64,000 nucleotides of DNA from Peribacillus frigoritolerans_B. Its GTDB lineage: Bacteria > Bacillota > Bacilli > Bacillales > DSM-1321. Positions 62,624 to 64,000 of this stretch are shown here, one piece after another. The stretch covers positions 372,001-436,000 of the forward strand of contig NZ_JBIWES010000001.1 of the NCBI RefSeq assembly GCF_044762665.1, in the 5' to 3' direction. The notes under the pieces were generated by a model. It was not told the origin of the DNA and did no database searches. It saw nothing but the letters and a program-made list of their open reading frames with translations. Both the position numbers and the translations under genes were made by a program. Within the stretch, counting starts at the first letter, position 1, and every line of letters starts with the position of its first letter.

Positions 62624-62814
62624 TTGGCGAATTTCAGAGTCTAAAGACCTTATGATGAGAAGCAGGCCAGCTTATATGTCCTATGCCTACCACAGGGGTG
62701 ATTGGATGAAAAACAAAAAAAGGAGTGTTTCTACCCCTTTCAGAATGCAGAAGAAAATTTGATCATCTTTTATGTTTTTTACTTGATTATACGAATACCC
62801 TCTTTAGATTGAAG

Positions 62815-62930
62815 AAATTTGCGACACTCCTGCCGAATAACTGGCTAGCCGAGACCCCACAGACGCTTGCGTCGAGGAGGCTTGGCAGACAGTCGGCGGA
62901 AAGGGAGCGGATTTTCGAAACCAGATGGAG
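62815..62930. repeat. Copy of a Bacillaceae intergenic repeat
   Basis: The stretch contains the sub-motifs GCGACACTCCTGC, GAGACCCCACAGACGC, GTCGAGGAGGCTTGG and GCGGAAAGGGAGCGGATTTT in the usual order. It is a more complete, but mutated, copy of the family truncated at 38505-38572. It accounts for most of the 477-bp gap between fadD and the GNAT gene; no gene is supported there. Confidence 0.65.
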
Positions 62931-63033
62931 CTTTTTGGAATAAAAATGAAGGTAAATCGTCCTTCTCTAATTTGTTCACGGATCGGGGTGGGGGCATTCC
63001 GATCCTCCTTTTCGTCTACTGAAAGGAGAGGTT

Positions 63034-63792
63034 CTACTCCTTAGTTTTAATTCTGTACCAATACTTATATTTTTCTTCAAACCCCAATTTTCCGTACAAG
63101 CTTAGAGCAGGTTCGTTCGTTTCTATCACCTGAAGATATGCATTTTTTGCTCCGTTTTCTTTCCCCCAATGCAATAGATTACTAATGAGTATTGCACCAT
63201 TGCCTTGGTTTCGAAAGTTTTCATGGGTAATGATATTGTACAGGCCTATGTATTCGTCTTCCAAAACACCCAGTCCACTTGCTGTCACGGATCCACCCTC
63301 ATCAGTCAACAACATAAAGCATGTTTTTGGGATGATATTCCTTAACATCTTTTTCAGGATGGTTTGATCATCATCATTAAGATTACTTAGCAGGCAGAAT
63401 TCTTGAAACCATTCATCATGTAAATGATCATGCTTTATGACATTGGATTCATTCGGTGATTCCGTTTCTGCCAAATTCAATACCTGGACACTTGTTGTTC
63501 CCTCAAGGGCATACCCAGACTCTTCCAGTACACGATCCAAGTTGATAGGCATTGCCTGTGGAGTCATTTTGTACACGGCCTTATCATTCCTTGCAAAACA
63601 TAATTGTTCACAATTCATAATTTTCTTTTTCACATTTTCATTCGATGTATAGATGGGGGTGATAGAATTCGCCCGTTTCGTATATCCATCCGCAAACCGG
63701 ATAACCCATCCGTCATAGATTTGCGTTTGCAAGGCCGGCAAAGCATTCAGCGATAATTCTTCAATCTTCTGTATCAATTTGGACTGATCCAT
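63034..63792 (-). CDS. GNAT-family N-acetyltransferase
   Basis: The 252-residue protein has two parts. The N-terminal half (IYDGWVIRFADGYTKRANSITPIY) is typical of a divergent acetyltransferase group. The C-terminal half is a standard GNAT domain: IGLYNIITHENFRNQGNGAILISNLLHWGKENGAKNAYLQVIETNEPALSLYGKLGFEEKYKYWYR, with the acetyl-CoA loop RNQGNG. The substrate is unknown. The ATG at 63792 follows GGAGGAGG, and is preferred to the one at 63810. Confidence 0.88.
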   Translation of the reverse strand: MDQSKLIQKIEELSLNALPALQTQIYDGWVIRFADGYTKRANSITPIYTSNENVKKKIMNCEQLCFARNDKAVYKMTPQAMPINLDRVLEESGYALEGTTSVQVLNLAETESPNESNVIKHDHLHDEWFQEFCLLSNLNDDDQTILKKMLRNIIPKTCFMLLTDEGGSVTASGLGVLEDEYIGLYNIITHENFRNQGNGAILISNLLHWGKENGAKNAYLQVIETNEPALSLYGKLGFEEKYKYWYRIKTKE

Positions 63793-63852
63793 ATTCCTCC
63801 TCCTCTCCAAAAGTCTAATTGACCATTATTATTATATCTTTTAATAGAGTTC

Positions 63853-63881
63853 AAATAAAAGAAGCGGCACAATGGCCGCTT
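63853..63881 (-). terminator. Terminator of the 27-residue membrane-peptide gene
   Basis: A 7-bp stem (AAGCGGC / GCCGCTT) with a 6-nt loop is followed by TTTTATTT on the minus strand. Confidence 0.8.
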
Positions 63882-63964
63882 CAATTAAACAATGTCATAT
63901 AAATGATTCCAAACAGAAAAAAGATTCCGCAACAAACTATTAAGGCTTTTGCAAGTTTCTCCAC
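63881..63964 (-). CDS. Small single-span membrane peptide (27 aa)
   Basis: A GTG start with AGGGAG 6 nt upstream opens a 27-residue frame: MEKLAKALIVCCGIFFLFGI, then IYMTLFN. It has a Lys-containing start and a single hydrophobic segment (about 7-25), and is followed at once by a good terminator. The ribosome site and terminator around so short a frame support a real gene. The function is unknown, and its promoter lies outside the window. Confidence 0.6.
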   Translation of the reverse strand: MEKLAKALIVCCGIFFLFGIIYMTLFN

Positions 63965-64000
63965 AGCTTACTCCCTCTCATGAAGGGCATTAAGAAATTC

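Noticed and set aside
62725..62943. Plus-strand ORF of 72 codons
   Set aside because: Its 3' half is the intergenic repeat, and it has no coding features of its own.

Overview
The window is chromosomal DNA of an endospore-forming member of the Bacillaceae. The gene order spoIIB-comC-folC-valS-ysxE-spoVID-hemLBDCXA-ysxC-lonA-lonB-clpX-tig-ysoA-leuDCBA-ilvCHB ... ysnB-rdgB-gerM-racE-ysmB-gerE-ysmA-sdhBAC-yslB-lysC-uvrC-trxA-etfA-etfB-fadB-fadR-fadD follows the Bacillus subtilis order almost gene for gene. Protein-level resemblance and the intergenic repeats suggest the Peribacillus (B. simplex) group, but that placement is an inference. Nearly every gene is on the minus strand. No prophage, insertion sequence or CRISPR array was seen.

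Region 1 (1-11.6 kb): a partial spoIIB, the prepilin peptidase comC behind a possible coupled 33-codon leader ORF, folC, a tandem pair of RimK-like ATP-grasp ligases inserted on the plus strand, valS under a T-box, and the spore-coat genes ysxE and spoVID. A degenerate tandem array with a period of about 20 bp lies between spoVID and hemL.

Region 2 (12-18.3 kb): the complete hemAXCDBL operon, from glutamyl-tRNA to uroporphyrinogen III, plus the HemX membrane protein. Region 3 (18.5-28.3 kb): a protein quality-control block (ysxC, lonA, lonB, clpX, tig) and the TPR protein YsoA.

Region 4 (28.4-37 kb): ilvBHC-leuABCD for branched-chain amino acids. Upstream are a sigma-A promoter, a CodY-like box, a perfect-match cre site and a leucine-type T-box; a strong terminator-like hairpin sits between leuB and leuC.

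Region 5 (37-42.2 kb): a variable stretch of small genes (a frameshifted M15 peptidase, a YjdJ-type acetyltransferase, DUF202 and 2TM membrane proteins, a GIY-YIG protein, a DUF2087 regulator, two unknown small proteins), degenerate repeats and tRNA-Arg(UCU).

Region 6 (42.3-49 kb): ysnB, rdgB, gerM, racE, ysmB, gerE and ysmA. The rph gene expected between gerM and rdgB is only a short decayed C-terminal relic, next to an orphan, frameshifted gerC-type germinant-receptor gene. A multiply broken dihydrofolate-reductase-family pseudogene separates gerM from racE.

Region 7 (49-64 kb): sdhCAB, yslB, lysC under a lysine riboswitch, uvrC, trxA, and the fatty-acid oxidation cluster fadD / fadR-fadB-etfB-etfA. 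A FadR-type palindrome overlaps the start of fadR transcription, and a near-identical one lies directly upstream of the thioesterase gene ysmA 12 kb away. An acetyltransferase and a 27-residue membrane peptide end the window.
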